Shown: positions 1 through 11,800 of the stretch, piece by piece
How positions within the stretch are numbered: position 1 is the stretch's first letter
Layout of the letters: every line of letters starts with the position of its first letter
Assembly: GCA_033816765.1 (NCBI GenBank)
Contig: CM066292.1
Coordinates: 124,001-188,000 of the forward strand
DNA from: Nothopassalora personata
Lineage: Eukaryota; Ascomycota; Dothideomycetes; Mycosphaerellales; Mycosphaerellaceae
Direction of reading: 5' to 3'
DNA length: 64,000 nt
The notes under the pieces: generated by a model
Told to the model about the DNA's origin: nothing
The model's input: only the letters and a program-made list of their open reading frames with translations
The model's database searches: none
Translations under genes and position numbers: made by a program

Positions 1-3000
1 CTAGTTTATAATAAGACGACTACTAGTAACCTAATAAGATAGTTACTATAGACGCTAAACGCCGCCGCGCCTACGTCGCGTACCGGAGAAGAATAGTCGG
101 GTCCTAGAGGTTAGAACCTACCTTCCTAGGACGGTAAGGTAGAGACATTCCGCGATTACTTCTTAAGGTTAAAGAGCTCCTTTAGGGTACGATCCGCCCT
201 AAAAGCGACGCTCTCTAACGAATATTACTAGGATACGATTAATAACACCTTACTAGCGAGAGAGCGTACTAGGATACGGTACTTCTAGGATAAGGGAGAC
301 GGCAAATTTAGGAAGGACCCCGTTACTTTCTTTATATAACTTAAGAAAGTCTTCGGTAATAGTAACGAGCGCGCTAAGGCTCTAGAGTAGCTTACTAAGA
401 TTAAACATATAAACGGTTAATCTTAGTACGATTACTAGATAAAAATTCGACGGACTCCTACTAAGCGCTAGTAGAGAGAACTAGAGCGACGACGCGAAGA
501 TTAGTTACTTACGTTATACCTTCTCGAACCCCGTTAGGATATATACGGCGGCTATACCGAAAAAGGAGGACTACTACGAGTTTACGGGTAAGGTCGAACG
601 GATTATAACTAACCTCGAGGACATAGACTAGTGTAAAATAGCCTATAAGAGGTAGAAGGATAACAATAAGGGCTCTAGCACAACTACTATAGTTACTACC
701 CGTTCTTTTACGAGACCTACCGGTACCTAGGTTAATAACGATAGTAATACTATTATAGTACTAACCCGGATGAGCGGAGGCCGCTCTAGAAGTTATAGGG
801 ACCGGAAGGAGGATAAGGGAAAGTAGAGAGTAAAATAGGTAGATACTGCTAACAGAGATCGTAGGCGCTAAGAATAGCTCTACTTCCGGTATAGAGTAAG
901 CGGATATCGAGTAAAGGAATGCCCGTACGCCGTAGTAGTTAATCCTACTAGGATTAACGCGGCCTCGGTCGCGCTGATCCTAGAGGACAACGGGTTTAAG
1001 TCGGATCCCGAAGAGGTAGGAAAAGACTAGCTTCTAGTTAAAAGCTAGAACTAGGAGATAAAGAAGCACTAGTAAAGGGGTAGAACGTAGTTAAGAGTTC
1101 TATAAACGGGAATCTTATATATACCGACGTACTCCTAAACGAAAGTTACGGAACGTTTACCCTTATCGATAAAGGATATATATACTATACTATAATTAAC
1201 GGAGACCTAGCGAAAGGCCTCGGTCTTACGTATATTAGTAACGAGAGCCGTAAGGCTATAGGATTTACGAAAGCGATACGGAACTCGATCGAAGGAGTAG
1301 TCGCCTTCTATATAGAAATTACCGGGATCTACTAGGTCGTCTATACTTACGTCGTACCTAATCTAGATTTTCCTATAATCCTAGGGAACCCGTAGAAGGC
1401 GTATAATTAGATCCGGACTACGCCTAAAAAGCGCCGGTACTACTATAGCTTAGTAAAGAAATAGGTACCCGAAGGGCGTAACTACGAAGAACATAAGTTA
1501 GGTAAGCGTTTTACTACAATTGCCGCGGTAACCGTAGAAGATATTAAGAAAGCCCTTAGTAAGAAGGAGCCGCCTATATAAGAGGAACTTAAGAAGGGCT
1601 TACCTCTAGAACTTTAGGATATACTTCCGCTATTTTCTACTAGGGAAGTAGATAAACTAGCTCTATACCGCGGCGACCTTAACTATAAGATCGAAATCCG
1701 GACGAAAGCCGACGGAAGCCCGGAACTATTACCCTGGGGACCGCTCTATAGTATATCTAAAGACGAGCTACTTATCCTCCGGAAGTTACTAATAGAACTA
1801 TAGCGTAAGGGTTATATTCGCCCTTCTACCTTAGAAGCGGCGGCTCCCGTCTTATTTGTAAAGAAGCCCGGGGGAGGACTTAGGTTCTACTATAATTATA
1901 GAGTACTAAACTCAATTACTAAGTAGGACCGTTATCCGCTACTATTAATTCCGGAAACTATTCGGAACCTAACGGGCGCTAGATAGATTACGAAGGTTAA
2001 TATTATTACCGTATTTTATTACCTACGGATAGCTCGAGGCGAAGAGTATAAGACGGCTTTATAAACTAGATTCGGTCTATAGGAGCAGCTAGTATACTCG
2101 TTTGGTTTATCCGGGGCCCCGGTAATATTCTAGCGGTATATTAATAGTTTATTACGGGACTACTTAGACGACTTTACCTCGGCCTACGCTAACGACGTCG
2201 TTATTTACTCCGACGGGACAAGAGAGGACCATTTCTAGAAGGTTCGTTTCGTGCTCTAGAAGCTTTAGGACGGAGGCCTTTTCCTAGATCTAGGAAAGTA
2301 TAAGTTCGTATAGAAGAAGGTTAAGTACCTCGGGTTTATTGTACATGCCGACTGGATAGGAGTAGGACCCGACCCCGAGAAGGTAGTAGTAGTAACGGAC
2401 TAGAAGGTACTAGTTACCTAGAAGGAGGTACGACGTTTCTTAGGCTTCGCGAACTACTACCGGATATTTATTCTAAACTATTCGAAGCTCGCCGAGCCCT
2501 TAACGTCGCTAACTAGTAAGAATAAGGTGTTTTCCTAGGGAGATTATTAGACTAATACGTTTAAGGCCCTAAAGGATAAGTACTATTAGGCACTAGTTTT
2601 AGCCTACTAGAACCCGGAGCTCCCTACCTTTTTAAAGACGGACTATAGTAGCTTTACGCTAGGAGGCGCCCTCCTATAAGAAAAGGACGGAATCGTAAAA
2701 CTAGTAGGATTCTACTCGAAGAAGCTAAACAAGGCCGAGATTAACTACGACATTCACAACAAGGAGATACTTACGGTAGTATTATATCTTAAAGAATAGG
2801 CTCCCGACTTAAAAACATATAGGCCCTTTATAATCTAGACGGACTACAAAAACCTAGAATACTTTATAACGAAGAGATAGCTTTCCGATCGGTAGATCTA
2901 GTAGGTTAAGGAAGTTATAAAATTCTAGTTTTTACTAGTTTATAGGCCGGGTACCGAGGCGATTATACCGGACGCCCTTTCTTAAAGGGAGTAGGATACG

Positions 3001-4770
3001 CTTAGGTAGGACGATAAGTTATTACGGTATTATAGGTTTCTTAAACTAGATATCGTAAAGAGTTAGCCGGGCTCGAAGGGGGGAAGCGAGGTAGTAGTAG
3101 ACGCTAGCTCTACTATAAAGATTTCGTTAGTACAAATCTTAGCTACGTAGTTCGAAGGGCTATCCGCCGTAGAAGAGGCGGATTTACCGGGCGTATTACG
3201 GGGACCCTTCTAAGACTAAGAGCTAAACGACCTCTAGGAAAGAACTATTAAGAAAGATAGTACGTTCTAGGCGGTACACCGCGCGATGAAGGTAAGAGCG
3301 CGTTTACTTCCTAGCGAGGTAAGACTTAAGGTATAAGTAGGTAACTATAGTATCGACCGTAACGGGTATCTTTACTACTACGGTAGGATTTAGGTACCTA
3401 GAGCTCCTAGTTCTACGGAGGCCGACTATAAGGAGGCGGAAATAGCAATCCTATAGAACGACACCCTTCGAACTAAGCTAATCTAATCCGTATACGATTT
3501 ACCGGTATACGGCTACCCTAGCCGGGACTCTATAGTATCGATACTAAGTCGTAACTTCTACTAGCCCCTATAATCTAAGTACGTAAGGTAGTTTTTAAGG
3601 AACTACGACTACTACGGTAGGAATAATGTATAGAGGGAATAAAAATACGGCCTCCTATAACCCTTACCGGTCCCCGACCGATTCTTCTAGGAGATCTCGA
3701 TAGATTTTATAATAGATATACCCGAGTCGTAAGGGATTTACTTGCCTCTAGGTAATTAAGGATCGACTAAGTAAGACCGTCGTTTTAGAAGCGATATCTA
3801 CTATAAAGGCCGAGGACTACGCTAAAAGGTTTTTAGACTACTAGGTAAGATACTATAGCCTACCTTAAGCTATTACGAGTAACCGGGGTACTAACTAGAC
3901 AAGTACCTTCTAGAGGACCTTCTATCGTTTAACCGGTATAAAATAGAGGCTTAGCTTCGCTTACTACCTATAAACCGACGGAGGCCCGGAAAGATTAAAC
4001 TATAAAGTTTAGGCTTACCTTCGTAACTATATTAACTATAAGTAGTCCGACTAGAAACGCTAGCTCCCTACGGTACAACTTGCTCTAAACGCGCGGTATT
4101 ACGCTAGGCTAGGAATAAGCCCCCTCTTCGCGGTATACGGATACGAGGCGCTATTACCCGTTTAGTTATAACCGGATCTAGAGACGTCTTAGCTAGACGC
4201 CGCGTAACGGGTAATACTATTTATAGAAAGGATATAAAAGATTACGGACCTATGTTAGGCGAGTATAGCGGAAGCCGCCTAAAGATAGGAGGACTACGCT
4301 AATCGGGATAGGAAGCCCGTACTAATCTATCGTATAGGCGATAAAGTTTAGCTAGATTTACGTAACTATATTACTATACGACTAAAGAAGAGTATTAACT
4401 ATAGACACGCGAAGTATACGGTAGTAGAAGTAATCTTACCGTTATCTATACGCTTATCTAGGATTCCCGACGGGATCTACCCGGTCTTCTATCCTAACTT
4501 ACTACGACCTATAAGCTAAGACCCCTTACCCGGAGAGGAGATCGATAATAAATAGCCGGACCCTATTATAATTAAGTCTTACGAAGAGTAGTAGGTATAA
4601 GAGATCCTTTACGCTAGAACTAAGGCTAGAGGTAGAGGCCGAGTACGTAAAGTCCTAGTAAAATAGACCGAATACTACGAGCCTATATAGGAACTATTAG
4701 GGTACCTCGCGGACATAGTAGCCGCGGATAACTTCGAGAGGATATATAGTAACCTAATAACATATAATAG
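1..4770 (+). mobile_element. Ty3/gypsy chromovirus remnant, RIP-degraded, 5' end outside window
   Basis: Plus-strand gag-pol remnant broken by many TAG/TAA stops. In order: a gag zinc knuckle at about 877-931 with most Cys changed to Tyr; a retropepsin-like stretch at 1160-1400; reverse transcriptase with KKPGGGLRF at about 1860; the catalytic YxDD reads YAND at 2185-2196; RNase H at 2630-2860 (TDYSSFTLGGALL, then FYSKKLNKAEINYDIHNKE); integrase at 3400-4250; and a C-terminal chromodomain at 4630-4750. In the chromodomain the two conserved Trp codons (KWTEYYEPIWE in the family) are TAG here, as expected from TGG to TAG RIP. No function remains. The 5' LTR lies outside the window and the 3' LTR was not recognised. 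Confidence 0.9.
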
Positions 4771-5422
4771 ACCGAAGGAGGTATAGGATATAAAAAGAAG
4801 GGGGAAACGGTAAAAAGAGAAGGATTACTAGGGATTTAGCGTAGACATAGGCGGTTAGGAACGGGTAGGCGTTTCTTTTAGGTCAGGGAGTCTTTTTAGG
4901 AGATAGAGAGAAGTAAGAAGGTATAGGTAAGTTTAAGGACGGTTTATTTTAGCGGCGTCCGCCGTAAAAGTAGCGGAGCCCAATCCCTTTCGAGATAGCT
5001 ATATACTATAATAGCCCGGTTGCGGCCCGCGCGAAAGACGAGGGTACCTAAAGGCGAGTTAGAGGAGGCCGAGGCCTAACGTACGCGGCGCTAGCCTAGC
5101 TAGAGGTCGCGTAGGGCGCCCCCGGGACTAAAGAGTCGTTTAGCAATAGTTTTATAACGGGGTCCGTAATATATACGTCTACCTAAAGGTAAGCTAGGCA
5201 TTAGCTATAGTACCTATAACCTTAACGGCGACCGTACTAAAAGAACCGGTAAGCGCGTATAAAGAGGTAGGAACTAGGGAAACTTACTGGGAGAGTACGC
5301 TAGTACGCTAGAGAGGCTTTAAAGCCTTCTAGGCTTTAAGAACGGCGCGGAGCTTAGTATAGGCGTCGTCGCTGAAAGACCGTAAGCCGGTAGAAAAGAC
5401 GCGGAGGCCGCTAGGAAGGATA
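4771..5422. other. AT-rich RIPped DNA, no gene seen
   Basis: Lies between the gypsy chromodomain and the gag-only LTR element. A purine-rich tract at about 4796-4810 could be the gypsy polypurine tract, but no LTR pair proves it. Part of it (about 5110-5230) is weakly similar to 7940-8035 on the other side of the inserted element; on the minus strand both give a short similar peptide. I cannot assign it. Confidence 0.4.
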
Positions 5423-5746
5423 TATTACCGTTCGGATTAGGAGAAACCTATAGCTACTTATTCCTCGGGAGGAACCAAAACTAAGTAGGTTAACTTCGCT
5501 TAGACTAATTAGCTTAGTAATTAGTCTAATTAGTCTACTTAGTAATTAGTCTACTTAGTCTAATTAGTTACGCTAAGACATAGTACTATATAGACGACGC
5601 TTCTTTACGAGTAGATAGGAGCCTCGTACTTAACTTATTTTAAGTATATACTATATACTGTTTAGAACTACTACCTTTATAACGAGTCTAGACATCCCTA
5701 TAAGGATCTAAGCCCGTGTTATAATAACGAACAACGGTTCCTAACA
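5423..5746 (+). repeat. 5' LTR of the gag-only element
   Basis: 324 bp, starting TATTACCG (ancestral TGTTACCG with a RIP change) and ending CTAACA. Preceded by target duplication GGATA. Same length as the 3' copy; most differences from it are transitions. Confidence 0.9.
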
Positions 5747-5899
5747 ACTTTAAGTACTAACTACTAGGGTACCTTATATATGTCTATACGGGACGCTACC
5801 TAAAGTCCGTTACGACAATAGCTATAGTTAACTAGCATTACGGAACGAATAAGCGAAATGTCGATTACTAGAAGCGGAAAACGATTAACACCCTCTATA

Positions 5900-6790
5900 A
5901 GCTCGAATAGCATATACGAGTACCCTAAGGTACCTAAGGTGTCTCTACCGGAGACGTTCGATAGGACATAAGGAAAGCTAGAGGCCTTTTAGCTATAGGT
6001 TTAGCTATACCTCTACTTTAACGCCTACTAGTTTAATAGCGAGGCCTCTAAGGTCTTATACGCCGTATCCTTCTTAAGGGGTAGGGTAGCCCGAGGATTT
6101 CGACTATACCTTAAGGACTAGCTTAATAACTAGGACGAGGGAGATAACCTAAAAACGGAAACCCGGAAGATATTTACCGATTACGATAAGTTTAAGAACA
6201 AATTAGACGACCTATACGGGATACCTAACGAAGAGGTTTATACGGATAGGTATATCCGATAACTCCGATAAAACACCTTAGTTATAGTCTATACTTCTAA
6301 GTTTTAAGGATATGCCGCCGATCTCGAGTAGAACGACGTAGCGTTCCGATCCTAGTTCTACCTAGGCCTAAAGGACAACGTTAAGGCCGAGTTATCTCGA
6401 AACTCTAGTCTTACTAGCTTATCCGCGATAGTTAAGGCTATAAAAGAAATTGACGAGAGACTCTAGGAGTTAAAGTATAATAGATTTGTATAGCCTAGAT
6501 TTTAGAGACCCGTAAGAGGCGGAAGAGAGGGCTTTAAGGCTAGAAGCTAGGACCCTAATTACGGAGAACTAATAGAATTAGACGCTACGAAAAGGCGCGG
6601 ACGAAGTAAGTAGTTAATAAGAGATCTGACTTACTATATATATAGAAAGAAAGGCTACTATACTAGAGACTATCTAAAGAAGAATATAGTTAGTTGCGAG
6701 TTTAACGCTATAACTCGGGTAACCGCAACGTACTAGGAATACGAGAACTTCTTCTCGAAATCTACCTAGTAGAAAATAACCTAACGATAA
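5900..6790 (+). pseudogene. Degraded retrotransposon gag of the gag-only element
   Basis: One plus-strand frame, interrupted by TAG/TAA, reads as a Retrotrans_gag-like protein: a helical capsid segment (for example FNAYxFNSEASKVLYAVSFL at about 6020-6080, then a run around GYAADLEWNDVAFRS at about 6300-6350). A CCHC knuckle at about 6626-6674 has Cys and His turned to Tyr (YYIYRKKGYYTRDY for C-x2-C-x4-H-x4-C). Exact ends are not definable because of the stops. No pol frame follows it; the antisense ORF and the 3' LTR come directly after. Confidence 0.75.
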
Positions 6791-6957
6791 GGCATTAGAT
6801 AGCGGCTTCTTAATTTAATAGCCTAGGACATAGAAGTTAGTATAACGACATAAGGACACGACTACTAGAAAAAGACTTACGACGAGGAGACTAGCGGAGG
6901 AATAGTCTAAGGAAAGGAGGGATCGTATAACTACTCCTAATCTTAGAGCAGTATCTA

Positions 6958-7464
6958 CTAGGGGTCGAATTCCTTACTAGAGGGTGTCGTCTTAACGCTA
7001 GTAGTACCTTCCTCCTCCCGGTCCTTAGCCTTAAGCTCTTTAAGCTCCTTCGCTACGGCGTCGTCGGCCTTACCGGACGCGAGGCAAAGCTACTTACGAA
7101 GACGAATCTTTTTAGCCTTTTAGCGTATAATACGCTAGGCTAGCTCGGCTTACTAATAGAGAAGCTCTACCTTCTTCTCCTCCGTACGCTCGAGGTCGCG
7201 TTAGAGACCGTCGTGGATGTCGCGGAATTTTGTCTACTTATACGCTAAAAGTGTTATATTACAATTAGATTAGCCCTTACGGATATACTCTAAGCATTTT
7301 CCGGAACGAGGCGAGACGACGCACTTCGGACGCTAGGCGAGAGCGGGGACTCTTACGGTACGACAATAATAATAAGGAGCTATCTTAATACTAGTTCTCT
7401 CGATATCGATAGTAAGCGCCTTTCTTCGGAGAGAGGTTTTAGAGAGTAATTTAGAAGAAGACAT
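6958..7464 (-). pseudogene. Antisense ORF shared with another LTR element
   Basis: Minus-strand frame of 168 codons from ATG at 7464 to TAG at 6958, broken by in-frame TAG/TAA and TAA-type RIP stops but with no frameshift. It starts MSSSK, has a central Cys-containing segment (KCVVSPRSGKCLEYIRKG), then a charged, probably coiled-coil half (EEKKVELL, IRLRK, DDAVAKELKELKAKDREEE). The frame at 42916-43464 in the gypsy element aligns along its whole length, including KCIV, YIRKG, IRLRK and NDAVARELEELEEEE. It sits between gag and the polypurine tract, opposite to gag. I do not recognise the family; a small zinc-binding or DNA-binding accessory protein is only a guess. Confidence 0.6.
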
Positions 7465-7544
7465 TACGAGTGTAGCTCGAAACATAGGGTAACAGCGGGT
7501 TATATAAGAAGTTCCGGGACGGAACTAAGCTAGAAGGGGGATAG

Positions 7545-7868
7545 TATTACGGTTCGGATTAGGAGAGACCTATAGCTACTTATTCCTCGGGAGGAACCGA
7601 AACTAAGTAGGTCGACTTTGCTTAGACTAATTAGCTTAGTAATTAGTCTAATTAGTCTACTTAGTAATTAGTCTACTTAGTCTAATTAGTTACGCTAAGA
7701 CATAGTACTATATAGACGACGCTTCTTTACGAGTAGATAGGAGCCTCGTGCTTAACTTATTTTAAGTATATACTATATACTATTTAAAACTACTACCTTT
7801 ACAACGAGTCTAGACATCCCTATAAGGATCTAAGCCCGTGTTATAATAACGAACAACGGTTCCTAATA
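7545..7868 (+). repeat. 3' LTR of the gag-only element
   Basis: 324 bp, TATTACGG to CTAATA (ancestral TG...CA), preceded by the polypurine tract and followed by target duplication GGATA (7869-7873). Confidence 0.9.
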
Positions 7869-7873
7869 GGATA

Positions 7874-8869
7874 CTTACGCGCAGCTCTAGTTAGTAGCGC
7901 GGGTCTACTTAGCGTAGGCGGCGTAGGTAAGCTCCGGCCTTATACGCGCGGTTAGTGATAATTTTCCTTCGGGGTCCGCGTAGTATATATATATCCTCGC
8001 AATACTTACGGTTAGTATTATAGGCCTAGTAGGCGCGAGCGGTTACGCCCTAGGAATAATTAGCGGACCCTAATAAGAATATAGTAGAGGCCGGTACTTA
8101 TATACTAGGAGACGTAGTCTACGCTAGTAGTAGCGTAGGGAATGTAGTAGATACGGCGTTAGGCTATTTTATACTACGTTCTAGTTAGAATATATCGGTC
8201 TCCGTAGGAATTTATTTGGACTTACTTAATAGTATTAATAGGAGATATAGTAGTAGTAGTAGTAGTTTCTATTTACGGTATACCCTTAGTATCTATCGGA
8301 ACCCGTAAGGAAAACGTCGGATCCCTAAGCGGTAGGTAAGAGATACGTAACCGTATGCCCCCTAAGGCTAAGGACGCTTAGCTAGGGGGAGGGGAAGGGG
8401 CCACTTACGCTTACGGTAGGTAATAAGGAAAAGAAAGAAAGAAAAAGAGAACGAGAACCTAAAGATATATTCTAGGTTCCTATTATTTATATATAACAAT
8501 AGCTATTATTACTTAGTAGACAATAGTAGACCTTATACTTACCTAGGTAACAATACTACGCCTCGACGTCGGCAGGGCTAGACAATGAGGAAGAGTAGCT
8601 CGGGTACTTCCTACTGCAAGCCTAACGATAGGCGTCGCTATTAATAGGTTAGGACAATACGGAGTAATATTAGAAAGTAGCGCTAAGCACTAAAAACAGC
8701 TAGGATAATAGGCTCCGGGTAGGACAATAGGGAGCACCGGCGTAAATACGTATACGGACGGTATCTATCGGGCGGAGCTAGGGCTAGAGGCGGCGAAGGT
8801 AGAAGGAGGGGGGTAGTATAAGGGGCGGGACCCTATTTCTTAGTATAGGCTACGCCTATACGTTTAGAC
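7874..8869. other. RIPped intergenic or repeat DNA, no gene seen
   Basis: Continuation of the sequence into which the gag-only element inserted. It has a run of AGT triplets near 8250 and a purine-rich stretch near 8385-8460. No domain was recognised in any frame. Confidence 0.4.
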
Positions 8870-11800
8870 TGCTTTCCGACACCTTTTCTTCGGATAGCGT
8901 TCGACTTCCCTTTTCTTCTATATTAAACTTATTACATACTTTATAGAACTTTAGTATACACGTTATTTACCCGTAACAGAGGCTCTAGGATAAGCGGATA
9001 AAGAAGATTTAATAAGGTATTACTAACCTTTCTTATCTAGGATTCTTTCGACCTTAAATTTGTTTTCTACTTCTAGCTCGAAATAGAAGCTTTCCTAGTT
9101 AGGTGTTTTAGCGTCTATAGGTTCTAACTTCGAGATATAGAACACTAGATAGATTTTTACGTTAGGTAGTAGTCGTAGGCGGTAGTTAACTAGTCCTATA
9201 ACTTTATTAATAAAAATTAGTCCGACCTTAACGTAATCTAGCTTCTTAGTCTTTCTCCTTATTTTAAAGTTTTTTATAAGGAGAGAGACCTTATCCCTCT
9301 CCTTTAGTAGAGGTACTATTTTTCTTATGTCTTACTATTATTAAGACAGTTTTTATTATATATCTTCGATCGCCTTACGTGTTTCTTTGTATACTTCCTT
9401 AAGAGTATCCGTTGTTACGATTACTCTTTCGGCCTATAGGTAGGATCTAGGTATTCTAAATAAGTTAGGATCTTTACTAAAGTTCGTATAAAATAGTATC
9501 GTTAAAGTTATCTCTAATTTATAGCTATTTAGTACAATCTACGCTATTAGTAGTAATAAAACCTAGTTGTCTTATCCGTAGTTAATATAATATCGTAGGT
9601 ATTATTCTAGCGTCTAACTTATTCTCTTAGTTTATCCGTCTATCTCTAGATAATATACTATTAATAGCTTATATTTAATTCCGATCATTTCTATAAGTCT
9701 TTTGTAGTAGTTTAATGTAAATAGCTTATCTCTATCCGTTATAAACGCGTAAGAGAATCCGTAGTATTAGATTAGTCTATCTAGTATAAGGTATCCGAGC
9801 TAGTCCGTATTATATATCTCTATTATAGGAATAAAGTATACGTATTTCGTAAGTCTATTAACTATAACTAATATTATGTCGTATAGTTATTCCGTAACTT
9901 TATGTTCTAATAGTAGAAGTTTCGTAATAAAGTCTTTCGTAACTTTGTCCTATAATTTTATTAGTAGCGTCCTAAACTATAGGTGACTATATTTCGTATA
10001 TCTTGTAGCCTTGTTTCGTTAGTAGTACACGTTACTTAATATAGCGTAGTACCTTAAGCCGTATTTATAGAAATAAGAAGCTACGTTATATTACGTCTAT
10101 TACCTTTAAAGTTCTAGGGTATCTATATATTAGTTTATTATAGTGTTGTTATATATACTCTTCTTCTTAATCCTTCGGTACTTAGTATTCTCCTTACGAT
10201 ATAGGGAATTATTCGTCCTTATTGCCTAATATCCGTACGATATTATTAAACTCTCGTAGATTAGTACTAAGACTTCTATCAGAGTTTGTCTTTAGTATCT
10301 TATATTATACTAGTTCCTTTCCTTCTATATAGTCGCTTCTTTAGCTTAGTACGTCGGAGCGGCTATTCTCTCTTCCTAGAGTATATTTAATCTTGAACTT
10401 ATACAATCCTAGTAGCTCTAACTAGCGGGCTTGCCTTCGGGTAAGTTCTTTTATCGTTATAAAGTACGTAAGATTCTTATAGTTAGAAAGAATCGTTAAC
10501 TTTAGTAGGCCCTATTGTTAACTTTAGTAGGCCCTATCGTTAACTTTAGTAGGCCCTTAATATATTCTCTAATATTATCTAGTAGTAATAATAGCTAGAA
10601 GCTCTTTATTATAGATATCGTAGTTCTATTCTACTATAGTTATTTTCCGGGAATAATAGGCTACTAGGTATCTTTACCCGTCGTATGTCTATAATAGATA
10701 CGCGCCTATTACTATATTAGACGTATCGGTCTTAATATAGACTTCCTTACTACTATCGAATAAATAAAGCGTAGGGGCTAATACGTATTATTCCTTAAGT
10801 CGTTTAAACGTATCAGATTACTCTTCTCCTATTTCTAGTTAAGGTCTTTTCTCGTAAGTATTGTTATTAGTACTACTATTTTAAAATAGTTCTTAATAAA
10901 TTTCCGTTTATAATTTACAAGTCTAAGGAATAATTATACGTGCTTAACTATCTTTAGTTCTAGCTATTCTCTAATTAACTATATCTTCGTAGGGTCGATC
11001 GTTATCCCTATTGTACTAATAATAAAGCCTAAGAATTTAACTTCTTTCTTATGGAATTTGTATTTTTAGGTACTATCTTAAATCCTAAACGCGTAAGCCG
11101 TTCGAATACGTCTTAGACTTATCTTATATAATTCTATAGGGATCATTTTATATAAACTAGTATATCGTCTATATATACAATAACGTATACGTTAAGTAGG
11201 TCTCTAAGTGTTTTATTAATAAGGTCCTAGTAGGATACCGGTATATTAGTTAGTCCTATTAATATACCTAAGAATTCGTAAAGTCCGTATCTTATCCTAA
11301 AGGCGGTTTTCTATTCTTCTCCTTCTACTATTTATATAGTATAGAAGATATCTCGTAGATTAATCTTTATATACTAGTCTAATCCGGTTAATCTATCTTA
11401 TACTTCTTCGATGTTAGGTAGCGGGTATCGGTTCTTAATCGTAATCTCGTTTAACTTCCTATAGTCTTATACGAGTCGTAACTTCCCGTTTACTTTTAGA
11501 ACGAATATATATAGAGTTCCTATACTTAAGGTAGATCTTCTTATCTATCCTTTAGCTAGCTTCTCCTTTAGCTATTCTCGTAGGGTCTATAGCTCTTTCT
11601 TAGATATTTAATATAGGGGTCCCTATAGAGGCTCTTTCCCTAGCTAAATATTAATCTTATAATCCTATAGGCGGTACTTAGGAAGGGCGTCCTTACCTCT
11701 CTCCTCTTTAAAGAGTCGTAGCTACTTACGATACTCCTTAGGAATACTTAACTCTAAGATATTAGTATTCTTCGATAGTCTATTACTTCTATTACTTCTA

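Larger units (their letters stand above)
5423..7868 (+). mobile_element. Gag-only LTR retroelement (TR-GAG-like), complete with TSD
   Basis: A 2,446-bp element bounded by two 324-bp direct LTRs and flanked by the 5-bp duplication GGATA (5418-5422 and 7869-7873). A polypurine tract (GAAGGGGGATAG) ends just before the 3' LTR. The roughly 1.8-kb interior holds a degraded gag reading frame and an antisense ORF; no protease, RT, RNase H or integrase is visible. It would have depended on another element's pol. The polypurine tract and the antisense ORF resemble those of the gypsy element at 37,041-43,905, which makes a related gypsy lineage the likely helper. Heavy RIP makes it inactive now. Confidence 0.85.
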
